DNA of 64,000 nucleotides from Luscinia megarhynchos. Its lineage: Eukaryota; Chordata; Aves; Passeriformes; Turdidae. Below are positions 34,858-47,100 of this stretch, piece after piece (the first letter of the stretch is position 1; the number at the start of each line of letters is the position of its first letter). The notes below the pieces were generated by a model that ran no database searches, was not told where the DNA came from, and saw nothing but the letters and a program-made list of their open reading frames with translations. The stretch covers positions 1,357,786 through 1,421,785 of the forward strand of contig CM067572.1 of assembly GCA_034336665.1 (NCBI GenBank), written 5' to 3'. Made by a program: the position numbers and the translations under genes.

Positions 34858-34950
34858 AATTCCCGAATTCCAAAATTTCCAAATTCCCAAATTCCGGGAG
34901 TTTCCCGATTCAATTCCCAAATTCCCGGAGTTTCCCAAATTCCCGGGAAC
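34858..34950 (+). repeat. Short attccc-type repeat at the MLF1 island edge
   Basis: Imperfect 10-25 bp units of attcccaaattcccggag just upstream of the MLF1 promoter. Confidence 0.7.
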
Positions 34951-34972
34951 CTTCTGGAGCGGCGGCCCCGCG

Positions 34973-34986
34973 GTCACCATGGCAAC
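34973..34986 (+). promoter_or_regulatory. MLF1: RFX X-box motif in the MLF1 promoter
   Basis: GTCACCATGGCAAC matches the X-box form GTNRCC-(0-3)-RGYAAC with perfect half-sites, about 145 bp upstream of the start codon. RFX factors at such sites drive ciliary genes; a role here is inferred. Confidence 0.65.
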
Positions 34987-35130
34987 GGCGGCGCGCGGGA
35001 AGCCCCGCCCCTCAGGGCGCGCCAGCCAATGGGAGCGGGCGGCGGCGGTCACGTGCGCGGGCGGGGCGCGCGGCGCGGTGAGGAGGGGCCGTGCGGGGCC
35101 GGGGGCGCGCAGAGCGCAGCAGCTGCCGCC

Positions 35131-35177
35131 ATGTTCGGGGGGTTCGGGAGGTGCTTTGAGGACGATCCCTTCTTCAG
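35131..35177 (+). CDS. MLF1: MLF1 exon 1 (start)
   Basis: Encodes MFGGFGRCFEDDPFF plus two bases of an Arg codon; donor gtgagg. The FEDDPFF motif marks the MLF1 N terminus. Confidence 0.93.
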
Positions 35178-38100
35178 GTGAGGGGCGGGAGGCTGCGGGG
35201 CATGGCGGTGAGGCTGAGGGGGCGCTGAGGCGGCGGTGGGCTCCGGTGGGCCGGGGCTGTGAACGGACGGGCGGGGTGCGTGTGGGGAGCGGCCGTTGGC
35301 TGAGGGGGGTCCGGGTGTGGGTGGGAGGAGATGGGGCCGGTGATGGCTGAAGGGGTTGGGGAGGGGGGAAGGAGATGATCGGTGATGGTTAAAGGGATCG
35401 GTGCAGGAGGAAGGACCGTGTCGGATTAAAGGGGTCAGTGCAGGTGGCAGGACCGGGACCGGGCCGGGTTAAAGGGATCGGTGCAGGGGGCAGGACCGGG
35501 CCTGACCCGGGTTAAAGGGATCGGTGCAGGGGGCAGGACCGGGCCTGACCCGGGTTAAAGGGGTCGGTGCAGTTGCCAGGACCGGGCCTGACCCGGGTTA
35601 AAGGGATCGGTGCAAGTGCCAGGACCGGGACTGACCCGGGTTAAAGGGATCGGTGCAGTTGCCAGGACCGGGCCTGACCCGGGTTAAAGGGATCGGTGCA
35701 GGTGGCAGGACCGGGCCAGGTTAAAAGGGTCGGGCTGGGTTAAAGGGGTCTATGCAAGTGTTAGGGCCGGAATTGGGCCGGGTTAAAGAGATCGATGTAG
35801 GAGCGGGTTCAGTGCGGGTTAAAGGGGTGGGTGCGGGTTAAAGGGACCAGGACCTGGTTAAAGGGCTCAGTGCCGGTGTCAGGACCGGGACTGACCCGGG
35901 TCAAAGGGCTCGTGCCAGTGTCAGGACCGGGACTGACCCGGGTTAAAGGGCTCGGTGCCGGTGTCAGGACCAGGACCGGGACTGACCCGGGTTAAAGGGC
36001 TCGGTGCCGGTGTCAGGACCGGGACTGACCCGGGTTAAAGGGCTTTGGGGCCGTTTAACCGCCCCGTGTCCGCACCCGGCCCCTCCCGAGCCCCCAGAGC
36101 CGTGCAGGTTAAACATCCTCAGCCAGGTTCAGTAGCGGACACTGAGTCTGCCTCCCCTCTGAGCGGGGAAGAGTTCAATCCGCGTTTGTACAGAGCAGAG
36201 CTTCACCTCCTTGGCTGCAGATTCTGGAGTTCCTTTGCACTGAGTTTCCTAAGTGCAGGTTGTGAGCAGTGTAACTCATCTGGCTTTATGTGTGTGTTTA
36301 ATTAATCACTCAGCCACGGGCTGGCCCTGAACTCTTCTCGGTGCCAGCCCTGCCTAGAACACCGGGTGTTCTTCAGTTAAAGCTTTGCTGGCACGTGTGA
36401 GAGCGCTGATGGCACGTTGTGCTCAGCTCAGCTTGTCCAGGGGAGCTGTGGCTGCCACATCCCTGGAGCTGTTCGAGGTTGGAGCAGCCTGGGCTGGGGG
36501 AAGGTGGAACAGGCTCATCTTTAAGGTCCTTCCCAGCCCAAACCATTCTGTGATTCCATTTCCACAGCACAGTGGTGGCTCCTGTCTGTGTATTCGAGTC
36601 TGAGCCCAGTTTATTTATTATTTGCCACTGGTTTCTAAACTTAAGCAATGAGTGGTGCAAAGGCTTCTCCCCTCAGCCAGAACTGCTGAATTACCTGGTC
36701 TGGCCCCATTTCGTGTCTTTGGTTAGAAACTGTGATTTGTAGTGGATGAAAATGGGATCAGAGCACTCTGAGGAGCCTCGATTATTGTTTTAAATCTTTG
36801 AAAAAACTCTCAGGGATTTAATTAGCAGCCAAGATAAGGGGTGGGTGAGGAAGGGAGCAGCAGGGCCTGTGATGTGGTTTGTTGTCTGCATCTCCTGGTT
36901 ACCAGGAGCTCTGGCTGAGCTTAAAGGAGAATCTGCTGCTGAGCCCCAGCACATTCCAGGAGAATTCCCAAAGCTGGGCCACATCCATTAGCACTCTTGG
37001 TTTCTAGGAATATTCTTGCTTTTATAACAACTTGTGAGTTCTATGCAGGAAACTCCCTGTGCAGATCCTCTGCATGAAATTAAAGTAATAGAAATTAGAA
37101 CTTGTTTGAATTAACAATTGCTTGTTTATTAATTTATCCCTTGTTATTGTAGCCAGTGGTGTAGGGAAAAAAGGGTTGCAGGAGGTGGGGGCAGGGAGTG
37201 TGTGTGAAAGATGAGCTGGAAATTGAGACACTTTTTCTCAGCACTGTCCTGTCAGTCTGCTTTGCATACAGAGAGGGAGATGAGCTGATTAGCTTCCAAA
37301 ATAATGTCATAATAGGCTCCAGCTGCCTCATAAGGCCAGGGTTTGGTGCTGGACTGGAAATAGTGCCTGGGTTGGAGCCTGGGTGAGCAGCTGTCCCAGG
37401 GGAGCAGCAGTCACTCACCCAAGGGTGCTGGGATCCATCCCTGCAGCTGTGCTTCCCTGCCAACTGCACACTCTGACTGAATTCTCTCCGTTTATTGTGC
37501 CAGGTGTTCTCTCCAGAGGGAATCTGCAGCTGTAGCCTTACATAACTTCCTGAGTGGGGGAAAAAAAATCTAATATTTCCATCTAATATCTAATCAAAAT
37601 AGTCACATCTAATCCAAAGTACAGCTTACAGAGTAATAAGTGGAATTTATTGTTCTAGGACTGATTTTTCATGCATTGAAGTGAGCAGTAACATTATACC
37701 TGCATGTTTAGTGTCAGGTGAGGGTCAGATTAATACATGTTAGACAAAATTCTGTTGCTGCAGAGTGCTGGAACAATAAATGTATAAATTGTTTGTCTCC
37801 ATTCAGAATTTAGTTTTAAAAATAATTTAGTGTTTAACACGTGAAGGGCACAGATTTGGTGTGCAAACCCTCACTTTCTCCTCATCACTGTTAGGCTGTA
37901 ACAGAAATCACATCCTTCTCACCAAAAGTATCTTCCCTCCCAAAAAAGGTCATATTTTAAGTCAATAATTGCTAAATTAGAGTGTCCTACACCTGCTGGC
38001 ATCCCATAAAATGTGTGCTTGGAGCAAGGATCTTAAAATCCTGCAGGGATTTAAAATCCCCTGCAGAGGCTTTGCCTGGTTCAGTGCATGTGTTTGTCAG

Positions 38101-41100
38101 GGTGAGCTCCTCCTCCTGGGATTCTGGTTTGAATTCAGTCATTGGAACCATCAAGGTTTAATTCCTTGGGAACTTTGTCTTCCAGATGGATTTTCTGTTC
38201 CCTTTCCATTGGTTTTACCCTGCTCCAGATAATACCAAAATTGGGATGTTTCTTTTGAGGCTTGACAGCATTAGTTCTTTTTATTAATGACTCCCTAGCA
38301 TTGGGAACTGGGAGCCTCCCTTCTGTTCCTAACCTGGAACTCCTCAGTTTGGATCTGATTTCCCTGTCCCTGGTACTGAGGAGATCTCAGTTTCAGGGAC
38401 AAACTCTGGTTTGGTACCCAGACCTCTCTGGGGTTTGGGTTCTGCTGGGATTGTGCACATCCTGAGCTGGTGCCAGTGATTCCCTGCCCTTGGCTCCTGC
38501 CAGGACTTTTTCCATCTGCTCTTCATCCTGCAGTGAGGGAACACAGCTCCTTATCACCCCAGGGCTGCAGCCATCACTAAAATACTTCAAAAGTCTCTTT
38601 TGGGCTGAGTTTAAGTCTGGGCATAGCTTAAAGGGATATTTTGTGTTAAAAAAAATCTTACTTCAAAATGAATCCAACCTCATGTTTGTCTTTTTCATTT
38701 GAAAAAGGAAAAAAATAAATGCTAAGTGTGACTTTGGCACAAGATCAAAGTGGCCACGTGATGTGGGGCTGCAGATAAGGGTGGGGAGCAGAAAAGCTGG
38801 GCAGAGATAACTGGGCAGGGAAAAGTCAGGAAGAGCTGAAGCTTTTCCCCTGAGATGTCCTGGGACAGGCTGAGGTGTCCTGGAGGGTGTGGGGAGGGCC
38901 AGGAATTGAGAGGAAGGAGGATGAGGTGTATTAAAGCTAAATCAACATAGCTGGGAAATGAGTGTTACAGTAATGAAGTGGTTTTCAGTGGGATGGCAAA
39001 GAGGAAAATGAGATGGAAGGAAGTGAACCAGGGTAATTTGTGGGGGAAGTGTTTTGGTTGTTGGGGTTTTTTTGTTTTTTGTTTTTGTTTTTTTTATGGA
39101 GAAGTGTTCCTTTGTGGGTGGAAAGTATTCCTTTGGGTGGGAAGTGTTTGTTTTGTTGTTTTTGGTTTTTTTTGTGGAGGAAGTGTTCCTTTGCAGCCTG
39201 GCCCTCAGGCAGCAGCACTGCTCATACCTTGTACTTCTGAAAATTCCTGCTTTGTTCCTCTTTTGGCCTTAATTAGGAATATCAAGTCTTGTCCAACTTA
39301 GGCAGTTGGGAAGTTGAGTAATGTTTTCCTTGCAAGCCAAGCTTTGGGATTACCAGTGGGGTTCTGTAGGTTTTTGGCCAAGGAGAGGAGGAGGAAGATA
39401 AGAAAACAATCCAGTGAGAATCTCCTTCCTAACACAGGAAAGGGATTTGTGCAGAGGGAAGGCAGAGATGCAGCAGTGGGTGATGGGAGATGGAAGTGGC
39501 CTGAATTTACAGGATAATGGGTATTTCTAAGCATAGGAACAGGGAGAAGGAAAAGTAGGATGGGAACTGCCAGCAGAATAAATTGGAGGGATGAGGGAGA
39601 GTTCAGTGAATAGGGCTGTGCTGAGCTTTGGAAGATAAAGGGGGGAAATTTAAAAGAAATTATTTTAATGTCAGGAGGTGGAAATAGTGATAAAATGTGG
39701 GTCAGTTTATGGTTCTGGCAGGTATGAAACACAGGCTGGAGTGAAAGGTGCAGCCAAGGAAGGATAAGGATATTTTTGGGGAAGATGAGGAAGAGGAATA
39801 GGGACACCCAGGAGAGCAGTGAGGGCAGCTGAGAGAAAATAGATCTCAAACACCCAACCTGAGAGATGGGAAGGGAAGAGAAAATCCAAGTTTATTAGAG
39901 ATGGGAGGTTGCCCAGCTGGGTCCTATTAAAGTAAAAATTTTGGCTAAAGAACCTTACAGAATATGAAAAGCTGGAGTTTGAAATCTGCTGAGCTGCAGT
40001 AACCCCGTGTCTCTGAACGCAGGGATCCCTTCGCTGCCCACCATGAGCACATGAGGCAGATGATGAGGAGCTTCTCGGAGCCCTTCGGGCGGGAGCCCTT
40101 CCTGGGCCTGCCCGAGGGCAGGGAGAGACCCAGAGCGGAGGGCAGAGCCCAGCCGGGATCCCAGGTGGCGCTGAGGGGCCCTGCCAGGGTGAGTGCCCCG
40201 AGCCAGCCCTGCTCCAGCCCTGGGCACTTTTGCTCTCATGTTCCCTTCCCCATTTCCCTTCCCCATTTCCCTTCCCCATTTCCCTTCCCCATTTCCCTTC
40301 CCCATTTCCCTTCCCCATTTCCCTTCCCCATTTCCCTTCCCCCATTTCCCCTTCCCCATTTCCCTTCCCCCATTTCCCTTCCCCATTTCCCTTCCCCATT
40401 TCCCTTCCCCCATTTCCCCTTCCCCATTTCTTCCCCATTTCCCTTCCCCATTTCCCTTCCCCATTTCCCTTCCCCATTTCATTCCATTCCACCTTCCCTT
40501 CCCTTCCCTTCCCTTCCCTCCTTGGCTTTTCACAGATATTCAGTGCTGTATGTATAACATTGGGAAACTCTGCTGTATGTATATACTTTCTTTGAGTTCT
40601 GCTATTTACAAAACAGAAAAGTAGTGTGATAAATATATTTTTTTGGATTATAACATGGTGATGTAAAAAGCTTTTGTTCATGTGACTAACTCAGAGAATG
40701 GTAAAAAGATAATCAGGAAATTTTTCATATTCTTGGATTATCCTATATGGACGAAGACAGGGGTGACACCGGAAGTCCAGGGAAAGGATTTATTGATCTC
40801 TGTTATCACCAGCAAGAAGGAGCCACAAGGAAAAAAAAGAAAACTGTTGATTTACAGGTTGGGGGGTGATTTTGAATAATTAATGAAAGGTCTATGAATA
40901 TGCAACAGGTTGATGCATTTAAGGAAGTGTCCTCTGAGTTAAGGAGTGCTCTTGGTGGAAGGCCCTTGTAACCTTTTGCTTTATTATTCTCTTTTATTAA
41001 ACTTTTTTAATCTACCAGGAAACTGAACCTAATTTTTCACACTGGGAAACAAGCCTGGCTCTGCTCTTGGACCTACCTCCTTCCAGCTGTTTCCTCACTC

Positions 41101-44100
41101 AGGAGAAGGGGAATGATTCCTCTGTTGGTTTCTGGCACATTCCTTATCTCTGCTGAACATCTGTCAGGGCTGCTCAGAGCCTGGGTGTTACTGATCACTG
41201 AACAGATAATATTTAATGAACAAACTGATCACTTACCCAATGCTTGCTTCCATAAATATCCTACATTCAATGTCTGTGTTAGAGAAAGGCACTGAAAATG
41301 GCCCACCTTCTCTGCACATGTTCTCCTTTTATTGACTTTAAAAGGAGCCTGGATGTGGCTGCCCTATCCCCCTTCCAACCCATTCCAAAATCCCATGATG
41401 TGTTTGTGCCCTCCCTGTGCACTTCAGTCCCTTGTGTGCAGCTGTTTCAGTTTGATTTCCACATGCCTGGGTTTCACCACCTCAGGAATATCCATCCATG
41501 GATTTTAAACCCTGTGTCAGCTTTGCAGCTGGGAATGAACACTTCAAGCTCTGAATTTGGGCTGATTGTTAATATTCCCTTAGATACAAAACTGTAAGAA
41601 TTAAAGCTCAGGGAAATTGGTGTGAAATGTAGTATTTCTGTGTGTTACCATGTGAAACTGATGTTCTCTGTTTAATTAAAGTGTTTTTCAGCTCTGGGCA
41701 TGCAGGACAGTCTTATCTCTCCCTTATCTAGAGCTGTATTTATAGAGGGTAAACGTTGGGAGCTCCTTTCCCTGCTGATACTGAGCAGCTGCTTTAGTGA
41801 ATCCCCTGGATTTTCAGGGGCAGGTGACAGGGGCTGGTGGCCAGGCCAGAGCTGGAACAGAGCCTGTCACCTGCAGCTGCAGAGGGGAACTGGCACATTC
41901 CTTCCCCTGCCCATCCAATTCCTGCCAAGGACAGGAGCTGCATCCAGTTAGGGCAGGAGCTTCCCTCTGCTGGTCCTTAGGCCTTGCATCAGTGCTGCCT
42001 AAAGCCAGGTCAGTTTTTTCTTCTAGAAGAGCCTGTCAGAGCTCACCTTTAAAGCTCAGGGGTTGTGTCCCTGTTCCTGCAGTGAGGGACAAATGTGAGG
42101 CCCAAACTCTTTATCTGTGGCTGCAGCAAAAGTTCAAGGTGCAGGAGCTCTGTGTTAGCCTGACAGGCACAAAAGAATTCCACAGCTGCCAGGCCCCTGC
42201 CAGGATCTTCTGCTGCTGCACTGAAGAGCTGTCAGATGTCACACCAGACTCAGCCCTGAGTGCTTTGCCTTGTCATCTCAAGCTGCTGCTCCACCGAGGA
42301 TTTAAACCCCTGAAATTGCATTTTTTATGTAGGAAAAGGTGGAGCTTTGCCACCATGTCAAATACACTTCCTTCACATAACTCACACTGATTATTAGTGT
42401 TGAAATTCTGTGTTTAATTAAATTGCAGCAGGCCTAAAACTGCTTTAAAAGGAATCAGAGTAGTTGGGACAACTCCATGAGTGCCACTGAGGATTCAAAT
42501 TTAAACTGCTTTTCCTTTCTCCAGCAGGTTTGCAGTTCAGTTTTTGGGAAGGAGGAATGAGCTAAAGTATATTAAGAGATGCTGTTAATTGGGTTTTTTG
42601 GATATATGATTATCCTGAATATCAGGCTTTTAGTGGCTTTTTAGTGTTAAAAAACCAGAGTATGCCTAATAATTCTTACTGGTGAGGACTTGATACTGAG
42701 AGAAAAAAAATATGTATTATTATTTGCAGTTCTGCCTAATCTGTCCTGACAGAAACCTGAAGAGTCCCTAAAGCTGTTCCAGAACTGGAGAATTCTTTCT
42801 TTTTCCATTAAAGTTCCTGCAGAGGTTTGGTCTTATCTGGCTCTGAGTCTGCCTTTCCTGGAAACACCTCAGTGTTTGCCAGCATCTCAGTGCCCTGCCA
42901 TGCAGGAATACTCCATCTCCTGGGATAATTGGTTGATCTGTTGATTGGAATCAGCTTTCAGTGCTGCCTGACTGGAACGGAGCATTGCAGGGTGGGGCCT
43001 GAAGTGTGGAATCAGCAAAAGCTTCTTGTGGGGTTCAGATGTTTGCCAACCTCCAAGTGCTTTTCACACACACTGATCAATGTTTGTTAGATGTGGTGGC
43101 ACTTGGCACTTTCTCATATCATCACTACAAATATATTAGTTCCACATACCCAGGGATTAATTAATGAACTACCAAGTCCCTCCTGAGTGATTTTGATTAG
43201 ATGGGAAATGTTTCATGTAATCTGCTGTGTATAAAAATAATTTCTGCTGTGCTTGATAATAATTCCAGATGTTGCTGCTTTTTTCCCCAGGCCACCAGCT
43301 TTTCCCTCATGCCCTTTGCAGGTTTTGGGAGAGGGGTTAGTATCCCTGGAGTAGCTCCTGTGTAAGCTGTGTGTAACCAAAGCATGGCAGAGGCTGAGCT
43401 CTGGGCTTGCATTGCTTTTGGTGCTCTTTGCAATGTTTCCCATTTTTTGGGAATGAGAAAATCCAGGAAAAAATCCTTCCTGGGGCATTAACCTTTGGAT
43501 ATGGATGGAATGATCCCTGGGGAAACTGCAAACTTTGAGAATGTTTTTGTGGGGGTAACAAAACCACTGCTCCCATTAAGGCAGAACAGCCCCTAAAAAT
43601 AAAATTACCCTAAAAATGGGATTGAAATGTTTTCAGCTGTGCTTTGGGAATATCCTGTAAAATACCCATCATCTGTCCAGAGTTCTTCCAGGAAGATTCC
43701 AATTTCTTGTACTCCAAAAATAACTTGAAGATTTTTGTCCTTTAATTTGACTTCATTTTGGGCTTAAATGCAGCTTTAAGTTTGCAATGCTGAAATACAT
43801 AACTGTGGAAATGAATTTATTTAGATTTAAACCCTGAAGGGTCATGCAGGACTCTCAGAGCAGAAGCTGATGAGGTCAGAAGGTTTATGAACACATTTGT
43901 GAAATAATTGGATATTTGAATATCCAGTGAACATTTTGGTTAAATAAACTCATTTTGTGGTCAGTGTGACATCTGAGTGACAAATCTTCCACTTTCATCT
44001 TCCCAATATCTCCATCTTAATCAGCTCCCTCAATTTCCTTTTGAAAAGATGCATTTTGGCTTGTCTGTGTGTGAAGTGCAGTCTGAAAAGCTTTTTGAGT

Positions 44101-47100
44101 AAAACATGCATGTGAAAACCAACTTCAGGACTGGGAGAGTTGAGACTGGTTTAATAATTTTTTTCCCTTTTTTTAGCAGGATGTAGATTTTGGGGATCCA
44201 TTTTCTGCAATGGACAGGATGATGTCAAACATGAGGAACAGCATGCTGGAAATGCACAGGAAATTTGTGAGTTCTTTGAAAAATTATTTTCAAATTTATC
44301 ACACTGGAGAGTGCCAGTTATTTCAAATATTCCTCAGAAAATAATGCCAAGAAAAATATGACTAATCTCAAGGAGATGATAAGAATTGAGGGGGTTTTGC
44401 CCAGATTATAATTTTTTTTTAATTCTTTGAAGATAAAACTGATAAAACTGAAGTTTGACGTGGTGCCAGGAGGGTTAATTTTGTGAAGGGGTATTTTCCA
44501 TAATAAAATAATAAGGAATAATTTAGCCACAAGTTTTAAGTTGCATTACTGAGCCTGCCTTGCTTTGTAGGATGACCTGTCCATGCAGCCTGATGGAGGA
44601 CACAGTTTCAGCTCCTCCTCCATGATGTCCTATTCCAAAGTGGGGGATGAACCCCCCAAAATTTTCCAAGCCTCGGCCCAGACACGCACGGCTCCAGGAG
44701 GGGTGAGTGATGCTGGACCCAGCACAGGAGCCCCACCAGGGCAGTGTCCCCACCCCCACCCCAGGGCAGTGTCCCCAGCCCCAGCCCAGCAGTGTCCCCA
44801 GCTCCACCAGAGCAGTGTCCCCAGGGCAGTGTCCCCACCCCCACCCCAGGGCAGTGTCCCCACCCCCCCACCCCAGGGCAGTGTCCCCAGCCCCACCTGG
44901 GCAGTGTCCCCAGCTCCCACCAGAGCAGTGTCCCCAGCAGTGTCCCAGCCCCAGCCCAGCAGTGTCCCCAGGGCAGTGTCCCCAGCCCCACCAGAGCAGT
45001 GTCCCAGCCCCAGCCCGGCAGTGGCCCCAGCTGGTTTGCTGCAGTCACTGCTGGGATTTACACAGTCCTGGCATTGCTGGGGTTGGATTGAGTCCAGGCT
45101 GTGCCCGACCCCCACCTTGGCACTGAGTGCCACATCCAGGAATTCCTTGGACACCTCCCTCCTCCCTGGGAGCCCCTTCCAGAGTTTAACAATCCTTTCC
45201 ATGGCCAAATTCCTGCTGATGGCCTCCCCTGGCCCAACCTGAGGCTGTTCCATCTCCTATCCCTGTGCTCTGGGAGCAGAGCCCAACACCCCCCGACTGC
45301 ACAAAGAGAATTTAGGAGTTGAGGAAAACACAGGGCTCTCAACCCCTGCTCTGTATTAAAGGTCTGATTTCCTCTCTGTCATTTTGTGCTTTAAGTACAC
45401 CCCAGAATAAATTAGAGGCCCATCCAAGGCTGGGAAAATGAAGCACAGAGCAGCAATTTTCCAATGCCCTTCTCTTTGCTGTAATGAATCCTTTTCCTGC
45501 CCACTCAAACTCCAGGAGAGGCTCTGATTTATGCAACCCCTGCCTTCAAAGCACCCCTTTGGCCAGGCACTTACATAACCCTGAGCTGGAGCTGCCTTGC
45601 AGCTGTTGTGTCTAATCCTGCTGGGAACTGGGAGTGGGAATGTGAACCTGGCACAGGCCATGAAAGCCTAGACAGGATCCTAAAGGCCAGGGCAGGATTG
45701 GCTGGGAATGTGTCCCAGCTCCAGCACACCCTGTTATCACAGGGTTCTAAAAATACCCAGCACACTGATAAGGGGCAGCCTGCCATCCAAGCCACTCAAC
45801 ACCACAGCCCAAAAACTGGTTGTTCCTCACACTGGGAATTTTGGCAAGGAGAATATTGGAAACTTGGCTCTGCAGCATTTTCAAACTGAGGGCTTTTCCC
45901 CCAATAATTAATACCCAGTTTAAAAACTTCAGGTGTTGTTTCATTTTCCTCTCTGGTGGCTGAAAGAAAACAGGCTTGATTTGTGTTTTGTTGATTTGTT
46001 TGCAGCCAACACAGGAAATGAGAGAATTGGGAAAGCCTGGAAAACCTGACTTTTTTTAAAGGAAAGATACAAAACTCTTGGGGGAGGAAATAACCCTTTG
46101 CATGGGCCTGGAGTGCCAGGACAAGGGGGAATGGCTTCCCACTGCAGAGGGCAGGGCAGGATGGGATATTGGAAGGAAATTCTTCCCAGAGCAGCTGTGG
46201 CTGCCCCTGGGTCCCTGGAAGTGCCCCAGGCCAGGCAGGGCTTGGGACAGTGGGAGGTGTCCCTGTGCCCATGGCACTGCATGGGCTTTAAATCCTTCCA
46301 ACCCAAACCATCCTGGCATTCTGTGAGCCTTGGCCTCATTTTTACCTGGAAGGACACTCATTCCCTTGTTTTTTTAACAGATTAAGGAAACAAGAAGAGC
46401 ACTGAAGGATTCTGAAAGCGGCGTGGAGAAAATAGCCATTGGTCACCACATTCAGGATCGGGCTCACGTCGTCAAAAAATCCAGGAACTCCAAGACTGGG
46501 GATGAGGAGATGAACCAAGAATTCATCAACCTGGATGAATGTAGGTCTTTTCAGGCAGTTAATGGGCTTTATATATTTCACACTCTTGATTTGCAAGTTC
46601 CAGCTTGAGATCTTAAAATGCACTTTTAAGACTGAAAGTCTCTAAATCCAAATTCTCTTTCACAGATCCCAAAAAAACAGTTGCAGGACATGTGGAGGGT
46701 TGTGGACCACAAAGTTTAAAACCATTGCTCAACCCCCTAAGATTCATTAGATGTTTTTTCCTCTCTATTAACATTTCAAATAAATGAATCTGTTTTTCAG
46801 CTGAGGCTGACACCTTTGATGAGGAGTGGCAGAAAGAGATCATGAAGTTCAGGCCTTGCCGAAGCAGGGAAACTGTGGAAAATCCAAGACAAAATCCAAG
46901 AAGTATCCAATACAGCCCCAGGGAAAGTGGATCAAGAAGGTAAAAATGCAGGATGAGGAAATTCCAGCAGCAGAAGGAAAATCCAGTTCTGGAGCAAAGT
47001 TCCAAAGGGAACTGCAGGTTTTATTCCTCCTTTTTTCATGGAGATTGTGATCGTTGTTGTTCTTTTTCCAGAGAGAAGCCACTTGGAGCTCCAGGATCCA

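Larger units (their letters stand above)
26022..34950 (+). other. RSRC1 3' UTR and RSRC1-MLF1 intergenic region
   Basis: No coding exon supported. Early part: presumed RSRC1 3' UTR with a 34-bp minisatellite and two AATAAA signals. From 28000 on: unique DNA of unknown role, a putative MEF2-site element near 30840, and repeats at 32440-33120, 33443-33495 and 34060-34630. Confidence 0.75.
34960..35345 (+). promoter_or_regulatory. MLF1: MLF1 CpG-island promoter
   Basis: CpG-dense DNA around the MLF1 start. Recognisable sites upstream of the ATG are an X-box (34973-34986), a GC box gccccgcccc (35002-35011), CCAAT (35026-35030) and an E-box CACGTG (35050-35055). No TATA box is seen, so start sites are probably dispersed. 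Confidence 0.8.
35178..40022 (+). other. MLF1: MLF1 intron 1
   Basis: Begins in the CpG island, then a ~45-bp GC-rich minisatellite, a CR1 fragment, and unique AT-rich DNA (36600-39960) in which I see no exon. Confidence 0.85.
40189..44176 (+). other. MLF1: MLF1 intron 2
   Basis: After the 12-bp minisatellite and an LTR-like segment, 41050-44176 is unique DNA with no supported exon. A pair of GATA motifs lies at 41712-41729. Confidence 0.8.

Noticed and set aside
33905..35350. 481-aa ORF rich in Pro/Ser/Leu upstream of MLF1
   Set aside because: It is the translation of the ccatccctgtccc minisatellite run on into the MLF1 CpG island; no protein-family features, and it overlaps the true MLF1 exon 1 out of frame.
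39707..40681. 324-aa minus-strand Gly/Lys/Glu-rich ORF
   Set aside because: Created by the 12-bp repeat in MLF1 intron 2; it runs antisense through MLF1 exon 2.
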